5,555 nucleotides of DNA from Clostridiales bacterium. Lineage in GTDB: Bacteria > Bacillota_A > Clostridia > Saccharofermentanales > Saccharofermentanaceae. Where the stretch lies: contig JAFYJX010000004.1 of the NCBI GenBank assembly GCA_017537905.1, positions 1 to 5,555 on the forward strand, read 5' to 3'. The notes beneath the pieces were generated by a model. It was not told the DNA's origin, ran no database searches, and saw only the letters and a program-made list of their open reading frames with translations. This document shows, one piece after another, positions 1 to 4,921 of this stretch. A program made the translations under genes and the position numbers. How positions within the stretch are numbered: position 1 is the first letter of the stretch; the number at the start of each line of letters is the position of its first letter.

Positions 1-124
1 AGGTGTTATGTCCCTCGGAATCGAGAACGGCGCCGAGATCGAGATCGAAGCTAACGGCGACGATGAGAAGGAAGCTTGCGAAGCACTTCTCGCTCACCTC
101 AAGAATCCTAAGATCGCTGTGTAA
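1..124 (+). CDS. ptsH: HPr-family phosphocarrier protein, C-terminal part (5' end outside window)
   Basis: The reading frame enters from the left edge (first full codon at 2) and ends at TAA 122-124, giving 40 residues that start GVMSLGIENGAEIEIEANG. This matches the C-terminal half of HPr, the small cytoplasmic phosphocarrier of the PTS sugar uptake system; in Firmicutes it is also phosphorylated on Ser46 by HPr kinase for catabolite control. The GVMSLGI motif that follows the Ser46 site is visible, as are the next strand and the final helix (DDEKEACEALLAHL). The Ser46 region itself and the catalytic His15 lie upstream, so His15-containing HPr cannot be told from the His15-lacking paralogue Crh. 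From knowledge of Firmicutes, an HPr/Crh gene often follows whiA, so whiA may lie just upstream; that is inference. The stop codon overlaps the uvrC start by one base. The family call is secure and the symbol is less so. Confidence 0.85.
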   Translation, partial: GVMSLGIENGAEIEIEANGDDEKEACEALLAHLKNPKIAV

Positions 125-1986
125 TGCCCGCCGGTAAATTTGACGCCAGGCTGGACACAGTCCCTTTAAGCCCCGGAGTGTACCTTATGAAGGACTCTTC
201 GGGCTGTGTTATTTATGTAGGAAAAGCCAAGAAATTAAGGAACAGACTGAAGAGCTATTTCGGAGGAGGTGTGATCTCCAGCCCCAAGGTCAGGGCAATG
301 GTATCCCATGTTGCCGACTTTGAATACACGGTCGTAGGTTCCGAGCCCGAGGCACTGCTTCTCGAAAATAATCTCATCAAGAGATACCAGCCCAAGTACA
401 ACATCCTGCTCCGTGACGACAAGGGATATCCTTATATCTGCGTCACTTTGAACGAAGCATATCCCAGAGTTTTCAAAGCGTTCAGGCCTGATCCAGAAGC
501 GCGCAAAAACGGCGCAAAATATTACGGCCCATACATGGGTTCTGACTGCTTTGAAGTTCTTAATGCGATAAATGATATCTTCCCGTTGAAGCGCTGCAAG
601 AAGGTCTTCCCGAGAGACATCGGCAAGGAAAGGCCCTGCCTGAATTACCATATCGGCAAGTGCATGGCGCCGTGCCTTGGCACAGTTAAGCAGGAAGATT
701 ACCGCGCGATGGTGGACCAGATCGTCCAGTTTTTCGAAGGCAAATACGACGGCATCGAAAAGGACATCAAGTCACAGATGGAGGAGTGTTCTGCCAACCT
801 CGAATTCGAGAAGGCTGGGGCTTTAAGAGACAGGCTTTATGCGCTCCGTGCCATCCGCCAGAACCAGCGTGTATATCTTGATATCGAACGTGATGTTGAT
901 GCTATCGGACTCTATTCCGACTGCGGTGAGACTTGTGTAAGAAAGCTCGAATTAAGACAGGGCAGGATCGTCGGTTCATCGACATATTTCTTTATCGGCG
1001 AAGAGGACGAGAAGGAAGATATCTTAAAGAATTTCATAATGCAGTATTACGAGGATGCGCCGTTCATTCCGCCCCTTATTCTTGTTCCGTTTAAGATGGA
1101 GGAAGACGATCTCGAAGTCATCGAGAAGACGCTTACAGGGAAGCTCGGAAAGAATTGCAGGCTCCATGTTGCAGAGCGCGGCGAGCTCCGTGAATTATCG
1201 GATCTCGCGAAGAACAATGCGCGCGAGATGATGGTCCGCCGCATCTTAAGAGGCGGCAATGCTAACGCCGATCCGTCGGTTCCTTTAAGGTATCTTGAAG
1301 AGCTGCTGGGTGCGCCGGAAAACTCCATTTCCAGAGCCGAATCTTTCGACATCTCGAACCTCGGAAATGACGATATCTGCGCAGGTATGGTCGTATTCAA
1401 AGACGGCAAGGCAGACAAGCAGTCCTACAGATTGTTCAAGATGAAGAGGGTCGAATCCCAGGACGACTATCAGTCGATGAGAGAGACGCTGGAGAGAAGA
1501 TTCTCACATAACGAAGACGACGGATTTAAGTATCCTGATATCATCTTGGTCGACGGCGGCAAAGGCCAGCTCGACGCGGTCGCATCAGTCGTAAGATCGA
1601 TGGAGGGAACAAAGGATATCTATCTTGCCGGAATGGTCAAGAATGACCGACATAAAACATCGGGGATCGTTTTCGAAGACGGCCGCGAGATAAGGCTCGA
1701 AGGAAGAACTCTGACCGACAGCGAGATGGGACTATTGAGGTTCCTTACGACCGTCCAGAATGAAGTCCACAGATTCGCGATCTCATACCAGCATAAGCTC
1801 GCCGGCAAGCGCAACATCAGATACAAGCTCGAAAATATCGAAGGCATCGGACCTTCCAAACGCAAGAATCTGCTCGCGCATTTTGGTACAATAAAAGCCG
1901 TGGAAAATGCTTCCGTCGAGGAGCTTAAAGAGGCAAAGGGCATTTCCGAGAAGGATGCCAATGCGGTCTACAACTATTTCCACTAA
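124..1986 (+). CDS. uvrC: UvrABC excinuclease subunit C
   Basis: The 620-residue product has the usual length of UvrC, the nuclease that cuts DNA on both sides of a lesion bound by UvrA/UvrB in nucleotide excision repair. Domains in order: GIY-YIG nuclease at about 14-95 (GVY at 18-20, IYVGKAKKLRNR at 30-41, likely metal-binding Glu81 in LLLENNLIK); a four-cysteine segment C158, C172, C180, C184, which matches the positions reported to bind a 4Fe-4S cluster in E. coli UvrC; UVR motif for UvrB contact at about 208-243; RNase H-like 5'-incision domain at about 402-560 with D409 (FDIS), D477 (LVDGGKGQ) and H549 (VHRFAI); and a C-terminal helix-hairpin-helix region at about 569-618. All expected catalytic residues are present. 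The ATG forms TAATG with the preceding stop and has no clear Shine-Dalgarno sequence, so translational coupling to the HPr gene is likely. The N-terminus (KFDARLDTVPLSPGVYLMKD) fits the family, which supports this start. Confidence 0.98.
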   Translation: MPAGKFDARLDTVPLSPGVYLMKDSSGCVIYVGKAKKLRNRLKSYFGGGVISSPKVRAMVSHVADFEYTVVGSEPEALLLENNLIKRYQPKYNILLRDDKGYPYICVTLNEAYPRVFKAFRPDPEARKNGAKYYGPYMGSDCFEVLNAINDIFPLKRCKKVFPRDIGKERPCLNYHIGKCMAPCLGTVKQEDYRAMVDQIVQFFEGKYDGIEKDIKSQMEECSANLEFEKAGALRDRLYALRAIRQNQRVYLDIERDVDAIGLYSDCGETCVRKLELRQGRIVGSSTYFFIGEEDEKEDILKNFIMQYYEDAPFIPPLILVPFKMEEDDLEVIEKTLTGKLGKNCRLHVAERGELRELSDLAKNNAREMMVRRILRGGNANADPSVPLRYLEELLGAPENSISRAESFDISNLGNDDICAGMVVFKDGKADKQSYRLFKMKRVESQDDYQSMRETLERRFSHNEDDGFKYPDIILVDGGKGQLDAVASVVRSMEGTKDIYLAGMVKNDRHKTSGIVFEDGREIRLEGRTLTDSEMGLLRFLTTVQNEVHRFAISYQHKLAGKRNIRYKLENIEGIGPSKRKNLLAHFGTIKAVENASVEELKEAKGISEKDANAVYNYFH

Positions 1987-1990
1987 GGAG
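1985..1990 (+). promoter_or_regulatory. Ribosome binding site overlapping the uvrC stop codon
   Basis: AAGGAG begins inside the uvrC TAA stop and lies 5 bases before the ATG at 1996. It fixes the start of the metallophosphoesterase gene and ties its translation to the end of uvrC. Confidence 0.85.
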
Positions 1991-1995
1991 TCCTG

Positions 1996-2712
1996 ATGGC
2001 AATTTACGCTCTTGCGGATCTTCATCTTTGTTTAAGCAATCCCGACAAGTCCATGGCGATATGTTGGGCCTCTTGGACTGACTATGTGGAGAAGATCAGG
2101 GAGAACTGGGAAAACACTGTGACTGACGAAGATACGGTGCTGGTTTCAGGCGATATCTCCTGGGCTACATATATTGATAAAGCCGAAGAGGATTTCCGCT
2201 TCATATCAGAGCTTCCCGGCAGAAAGCTTCTCTCGCGCGGCAACCACGATTACTGGTGGACCACGATGAAGAAGATGGAGGAGTTCTTCGCTGAAAAAGG
2301 CTTTAACAACATGGAGTTTGTCAGGACCAACGTGCTCGAAGCAGAAGGCTGTCTTATCACCGGAACAAGAGGCTGGATGATCGAGACCAAAGAGAGCATC
2401 GAAGGGTCCGATAACAGGAAGATCTACGAGCGCGAAAAGCTCAGGATCAAGATGTGTATTGATGTGCTGAAAGAGGCTGATCCTGAGCATCTTAAAAAGC
2501 ACATCCTGATGATCCACTATCCGCCTGTTACTGCAAAGCAGGACTTCACGGAATTCGCCGAGATGATGGCAGAAGGCGGCATCGACATCTGTGTTTACGG
2601 CCACCTTCACGGCAAGTCCCACAAGAAAGCTTTCGAAGGCGAGATAGGCGGCTGTAAGTTCATCTGCACCTCCGCAGATTATGTCGGATTTAAGCCGGTG
2701 AAGGTAATCTGA
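1996..2712 (+). CDS. Calcineurin-like metallophosphoesterase (COG1768-type predicted phosphohydrolase)
   Basis: The 238-residue cytoplasmic protein carries the full metal-binding signature of the calcineurin-like phosphoesterase fold: DLH (D8, H10), GD (D53 in SGDIS), GNHD (N83, H84, D85), a lone His at 174 (MIHYPP) and GHLHG (H203, H205). The GNHDYWW form and the length suggest the COG1768 group, found in many Clostridia. The fold hydrolyses phosphomono- or diesters with two metal ions, often Mn or Fe; the substrate of this group is not known to me. There is no signal peptide or membrane segment. The gene starts 9 bases after uvrC, with its ribosome site on the uvrC stop codon, so the two are almost certainly co-transcribed. 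That position permits, but does not show, a role in nucleic acid or nucleotide turnover. It is the last gene before the long intergenic region. Confidence 0.92.
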   Translation: MAIYALADLHLCLSNPDKSMAICWASWTDYVEKIRENWENTVTDEDTVLVSGDISWATYIDKAEEDFRFISELPGRKLLSRGNHDYWWTTMKKMEEFFAEKGFNNMEFVRTNVLEAEGCLITGTRGWMIETKESIEGSDNRKIYEREKLRIKMCIDVLKEADPEHLKKHILMIHYPPVTAKQDFTEFAEMMAEGGIDICVYGHLHGKSHKKAFEGEIGGCKFICTSADYVGFKPVKVI

Positions 2713-2728
2713 TTACGACCGCCGTTTC

Positions 2729-2832
2729 TGTTCGGCAAATGTTCGGCTGTGCCGAACAAAAATCGTAAAAACGGCTTCAATTTGCGGATTTGTTACTACA
2801 TCTGTTCGGCTATGCCGTATTTTCGCCGAACA
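2729..2832. repeat. Cluster of TGTTCGGC direct and inverted repeats
   Basis: TGTTCGGC occurs at 2729-2736, 2740-2747 and 2803-2810; its exact reverse complement GCCGAACA occurs at 2751-2758 and 2825-2832. The copies at 2740 and 2751 form a 19-base perfect dyad with a 3-base centre (TGT); those at 2803 and 2825 form a second dyad with a 14-base centre. An outer pair GCCGTTT (2721-2727) and AAACGGC (2769-2775) encloses the first dyad. In RNA the first dyad is a stable hairpin, but the next bases are A-rich, so it is not a classical + strand terminator. It could be a protein-binding operator, an mRNA 3'-end structure or part of a dispersed repeat. Confidence 0.75.
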
Positions 2833-2859
2833 AGCCTAATCAAAGACTCCAAAAATCCA

Positions 2860-2901
2860 GAAAAAGTTCCGATTGTACCGGACAAATATCTGGACTTTTT
2901 C
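2860..2901 (+). terminator. Possible bidirectional terminator with alternative folds
   Basis: GAAAAAGTTCC (2860-2870) can pair with GGACTTTTTC (2892-2901) with one bulged T, giving an A-tract/T-tract stem with a 21-base loop, a layout seen in bidirectional terminators. A competing local hairpin pairs GT-CCGGA (2875-2882, A2877 bulged) with TCTGGAC (2889-2895) around a 6-base loop and is followed directly by five T (2896-2900). Either could end transcripts from the uvrC-phosphoesterase operon, 150-190 bases past the last stop codon. The stems are modest, so the call is tentative. Confidence 0.5.
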
Positions 2902-2914
2902 ATGAAAGGAGATT

Positions 2915-2961
2915 CCTGGCTTTAGATGCTCCGAAGCAGGTTTTCGAGAACCTCGAAAATC
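2915..2961. repeat. Two adjoining small hairpins
   Basis: CCT-GCTT (2915-2922, G2918 bulged) can pair with AAGCAGG (2934-2940). Next to it, TTTTCGAG (2941-2948) pairs exactly with CTCGAAAA (2952-2959) around AAC, extended by a G-T and a G-C pair to 2939-2961. The two share two bases, so they would compete at the junction. No T tract follows either, so neither looks like a terminator. Function unknown. Confidence 0.5.
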
Positions 2962-2983
2962 ACGCCCCAAAAATTTTTTCGCG

Positions 2984-3016
2984 CCCGCAAACGCAATAAA
3001 TAAAGGCGTTTGCGGG
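2984..3016. repeat. Perfect 11-base inverted repeat
   Basis: CCCGCAAACGC (2984-2994) and GCGTTTGCGGG (3006-3016) are exact reverse complements around an 11-base A-rich loop. This is the strongest perfect stem in the window. No T tract follows on the + strand; on the - strand the run of T comes only about 10 bases later, after a CG-rich and A-rich stretch. It ends about 20 bases before the -35 box of the yicC promoter, so it could be an operator, a transcription barrier or a repeat remnant. Confidence 0.65.
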
Positions 3017-3035
3017 ACACCTAAAATTAATTTGA

Positions 3036-3064
3036 TAGACAGCTAAAATATTATAATATATAAT
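3036..3064 (+). promoter_or_regulatory. Predicted sigma-A promoter of the yicC operon
   Basis: TAGACA (3036-3041, five of six bases of the -35 consensus) and TATAAT (3059-3064, perfect -10) are separated by exactly 17 bases in an AT-rich stretch. The start site would fall at about 3070-3073. A second perfect TATAAT at 3052-3057 has TTGATA at 3032-3037, but with only a 14-base spacer, so it is less likely. This is the only good promoter seen upstream of yicC. Confidence 0.75.
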
Positions 3065-3072
3065 AATCTCGA

Positions 3073-3114
3073 AGCCGAAGCATAGGGATAATCCTTATGC
3101 GGCGGCTCTTTTTT
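3073..3114 (+). terminator. Terminator-like hairpin in the yicC leader (candidate attenuator)
   Basis: AGCCG (3073-3077) pairs with CGGCT (3103-3107); after a 2x2 internal loop, GCATAGGGA (3080-3088) pairs with TCCTTATGC (3092-3100, one G-T pair) around a TAA loop. C3108 and six T (3109-3114) follow, the standard form of a Rho-independent terminator. It starts within a few bases of the predicted transcription start and ends 27 bases before the yicC ATG. No second promoter is evident between the T tract and yicC, so transcription of the operon should have to pass this element. It may act as an attenuator, yield a short RNA, or simply protect the 5' end. Confidence 0.75.
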
Positions 3115-3130
3115 GTCTATATCTTCAGTA

Positions 3131-3135
3131 GAGGT
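3131..3135 (+). promoter_or_regulatory. Ribosome binding site that decides the yicC start
   Basis: GAGGT lies 6 bases before ATG 3142. It selects this start over the in-frame ATG at 3097, which sits inside the terminator-like stem. The same ten bases GAGGTAAAAA also precede rpoZ (4911-4920). Confidence 0.8.
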
Positions 3136-3141
3136 AAAAAC

Positions 3142-4029
3142 ATGGCATACTCGATGACAGGCTTCGGCCGCGGCGAGAAGGTTTTCGACACCAGGAAATA
3201 CAGTATTGAGCTTAAATCCGTCAATTCCAGATTCTGCGATATTTCGATCAGAATGCCCAGGATCTTCAACTATCTTGACGGCGATATCAGGAGAGTCATT
3301 ACGGACAGGCTCCTGAGAGGTAAGATCGACGTATTCATCAATTACGAAGATCAGGGCGAGGCAGGCCAGACAGTTACTGTCAATGCCGGACTTGCAAAAG
3401 AATACGCAAAGGCTGCAAAAGAGATTGCTGAACTCACAGGCAGGGAAGATGATTTCGGTGTTGCAAGGCTCGCCACCATGCAGGATGTCTTAAGCGTTAC
3501 CCAGACTGAGATCGACGAAGAAGCAATCGCAAAAGAACTTTTAGAGACACTTAATCTTGCGGTCGACGGCATGCTCACGATGAGAAAGAGAGAAGGAGAT
3601 AACCTTGTTGCTTCCATTCTGGGCAAAGTAGATACCCTCGAAGTAATTAGAGGCGAGATCGTTACCAGATCACCTGAAGTAGTTGAAGCTTATAAGCAGA
3701 AGTTATCAGCAAGGATCAACGAGATCTTAACCAGCGACCAGAGAGATTTCTACGACGACAACAGACTTGCTGCAGAAGTTGCGATCTTCGCAGACAAGTG
3801 TGCGATCGACGAAGAGATGGCAAGACTTTCTTCCCACTTCTCACAGGCAAGAAAGATCCTTGCAGAAGAAGGCACTGTCGGCAAGAAGATGGATTTCCTC
3901 GTTCAGGAGATCAACCGTGAGGTAAATACGACAGGCAGCAAAGCAAATGATATCGAGATCACTTCCAGAGTTCTTTCGATGAAGAACCTCATCGAAGAGA
4001 TCAGGGAACAGATACAGAATCTTGTATAA
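3142..4029 (+). CDS. yicC: YicC/YloC family endoribonuclease
   Basis: The 295-residue product has the length and both end signatures of the YicC family. The N-terminal domain starts MAYSMTGFGRGE and continues with ELKSVNSRFCDISIRMPR at about 24-40. The middle contains KREGDNL (149-155). The C-terminal DUF1732 part has DEEMARLSSHFSQ (223-235) and KKMDFLVQEINREVNTTGSK (248-267). YicC proteins are cytoplasmic oligomeric RNases; the E. coli member takes part in small RNA decay, and B. subtilis YloC has reported ribonuclease activity. The start at 3142 is chosen because MxxSMTGFGR is the usual N-terminus and a ribosome site lies just upstream; the 15-residue extension from 3097 is not family-like. 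It leads the operon, and remA follows after 14 bases, as in B. subtilis. Expression probably depends on passing the leader hairpin at 3073-3114. Confidence 0.96.
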   Translation: MAYSMTGFGRGEKVFDTRKYSIELKSVNSRFCDISIRMPRIFNYLDGDIRRVITDRLLRGKIDVFINYEDQGEAGQTVTVNAGLAKEYAKAAKEIAELTGREDDFGVARLATMQDVLSVTQTEIDEEAIAKELLETLNLAVDGMLTMRKREGDNLVASILGKVDTLEVIRGEIVTRSPEVVEAYKQKLSARINEILTSDQRDFYDDNRLAAEVAIFADKCAIDEEMARLSSHFSQARKILAEEGTVGKKMDFLVQEINREVNTTGSKANDIEITSRVLSMKNLIEEIREQIQNLV

Positions 4030-4043
4030 AGGAAGGGCAGTAA

Positions 4044-4280
4044 ATGGCATCTGAATTTATCGACATCGGATTCGGAAATATAGCACAGGCATCACGCATC
4101 ATCTGCGTAGCTGCAGCTGAGTCTTCACCCGTAAGACGCATGATGCAGGATTCAAAGGACAGAGGAATGTTAGTTGACTGCTGCGCAGGCAAGAAGTGCA
4201 AGTCGGTTATCGTAACGGACAGCGGACTGGTGCTCACTTCCGCTCTTGCGACATCAGAGATAAAGGAGATGCTGGGATGA
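4044..4280 (+). CDS. remA: RemA/DUF370 family DNA-binding regulator
   Basis: The 78-residue protein matches RemA (formerly YlzA) along its length: FIDIGFGNIAQASRII (5-20), SSPVRRMMQDSKDRGMLVD (27-45) and SVIVTDSGLVLTSAL (54-68). In B. subtilis RemA activates biofilm matrix and osmoprotection genes; family members form oligomeric rings that bind repeated DNA sites. R18 is kept. The basic loop usually written GRRTRAV reads GKKCKSV here (49-55), so the basic pair is Lys-Lys rather than Arg-Arg. Three cysteines (C46, C47, C52) surround that loop where I recall Ala, Thr and Thr; C21 is a fourth. A strong ribosome site (AAAGGAAGGG, 4028-4037) overlaps the yicC stop codon. Its last four bases overlap the gmk start (ATGA). 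The regulon in this organism is unknown. Confidence 0.95.
   Translation: MASEFIDIGFGNIAQASRIICVAAAESSPVRRMMQDSKDRGMLVDCCAGKKCKSVIVTDSGLVLTSALATSEIKEMLG
4262..4268 (+). promoter_or_regulatory. Ribosome binding site of gmk inside remA
   Basis: AAAGGAG lies within the last codons of remA, 8 bases before ATG 4277. It supports the ATGA-overlap start of gmk over upstream in-frame starts. Confidence 0.85.
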
Positions 4281-4900
4281 GTGATTTCAGAGGATTGATC
4301 GTTGCAGTATCAGGTCCTTCGGGCGTTGGAAAAGGCACCGTGCTTGCCAAAGTCGAAGAACTGCTCGAAAAGGATAACCCCGGCAGCGTAGGTCATTCTA
4401 TTTCAGTTACGACCAGAGCTCCGAGAGGCCAGGAAAAAGACGGTGTCGAATACTACTTCAGAACGGCCGAGCAGTTCGAGCAGATGATCAAAGACGGCAA
4501 GATCGTTGAATACGACAAGTATGTTGATAACTACTACGGCACGCCTTCGGATCCGCTCGACGAGATGCTCAGCAAAGGACAGGACGTTCTTTTCGATATC
4601 ACGATAGAAGGAAGCCTGGCGCTCAACCGTAAGTTTGACGTCGACACGGTAACGATATTTATCCTTCCGCCTTCTATGGAAGAGCTCGAAAACAGGCTGA
4701 GGGGAAGAGGCACAGAGACCGAAGAGAAGATCTCCAAAAGACTCGCCCAGGCAAAAGAAGAGATCAAACGTGCCGGAGAATTCGAGTACATCATTACCAA
4801 CGATGATGTAGACAGGGCAGCAAGAGACATTCTTGCGATTATCACCGCTGAAAAGCTTAAAGCTTCGAAGAATATACGTACAGCAAAAGAACTTGAATAA
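4277..4900 (+). CDS. gmk: Guanylate kinase
   Basis: The 207-residue product has the normal length of guanylate kinase, the cytoplasmic enzyme that converts GMP and ATP to GDP and ADP. Visible elements: P-loop GPSGVGKGT (13-21); GMP-binding segment SVTTRAPRGQEKDGVEYYF (43-61), with the Arg residues and Tyr that hold the GMP phosphate; IVEYDKYVDNYYGTP (76-90), with E78 matching a guanine-contacting Glu; lid region RLRGRGTETEEKISKRL (140-156); and FEYIITNDD (169-177) near the end. One oddity is the segment usually written like DVLLEIDVQGA, which reads DVLFDITIEGS here (103-113): T109 replaces the acidic residue that contacts guanine in the yeast enzyme. The start overlaps remA by four bases and has an internal ribosome site, so the two are translationally coupled. 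Its place between remA and rpoZ is the conserved Firmicutes order. Confidence 0.97.
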   Translation: MSDFRGLIVAVSGPSGVGKGTVLAKVEELLEKDNPGSVGHSISVTTRAPRGQEKDGVEYYFRTAEQFEQMIKDGKIVEYDKYVDNYYGTPSDPLDEMLSKGQDVLFDITIEGSLALNRKFDVDTVTIFILPPSMEELENRLRGRGTETEEKISKRLAQAKEEIKRAGEFEYIITNDDVDRAARDILAIITAEKLKASKNIRTAKELE

Positions 4901-4915
4901 AAGGAGAAACGAGGT
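4901..4915 (+). promoter_or_regulatory. Tandem Shine-Dalgarno sequences before rpoZ
   Basis: Two purine-rich sites lie in the 21-base gap: AAGGAG (4901-4906) and GAGGT (4911-4915). The second is 6 bases from ATG 4922 and is the likely functional site. The first is 15 bases away and may act as a standby site, or be a relic. Confidence 0.6.
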
Positions 4916-4921
4916 AAAAAG

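Larger units (their letters stand above)
2713..3141. other. Long structured intergenic region between the two operons
   Basis: These 429 bases contain no convincing protein gene. Codon-level similarity to known proteins is absent, and the only long open frame (TTG start at 2790, 69 codons) runs through inverted repeats. The region is packed with stem-loops: repeat cluster 2729-2832, inverted repeat 2860-2901, hairpins at 2915-2940, 2939-2961 and 2984-3016, a promoter at 3036-3064 and a terminator-like hairpin at 3073-3114. It therefore holds the likely 3' end of the uvrC operon and the control region of the yicC operon. The density of hairpins in 2713-3016 is more than one terminator needs, so a dispersed intergenic repeat or a structured RNA is possible. 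Confidence 0.75.

Noticed and set aside
2740..2758. LexA/SOS box near uvrC
   Set aside because: The Gram-positive box has inward GAAC-N4-GTTC order; here the arms are GTTC...GAAC, the opposite arrangement. The site also lies 750 bases downstream of uvrC, not before it.
2729..2832. CRISPR-like array
   Set aside because: The repeated unit is only 8 bases, spacing is irregular (3 to 56 bases), orientation alternates and no cas gene is near.
2790..2999. 69-codon open frame with TTG start in the intergenic region
   Set aside because: It has no ribosome site, runs through several inverted repeats, has a low-complexity composition and resembles no protein I know.
2984..3016. Intrinsic terminator on either strand
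   Set aside because: The stem is strong, but no T tract follows directly on the + strand, and on the - strand the T run begins only about 10 bases later. No - strand gene would need it.
3097..3141. In-frame upstream ATG that would add 15 residues to YicC
   Set aside because: The ATG lies in the 3' arm of the terminator-like stem with only a weak AGGG before it, and the extra residues do not fit the family, which begins MxxSMTGFGR. ATG 3142 has a well-placed GAGGT.
4196..4276. 27-residue N-terminal extension of guanylate kinase
   Set aside because: It lies wholly inside remA in another frame. ATG 4277 has the ribosome site, the ATGA overlap and the normal Gmk N-terminus.
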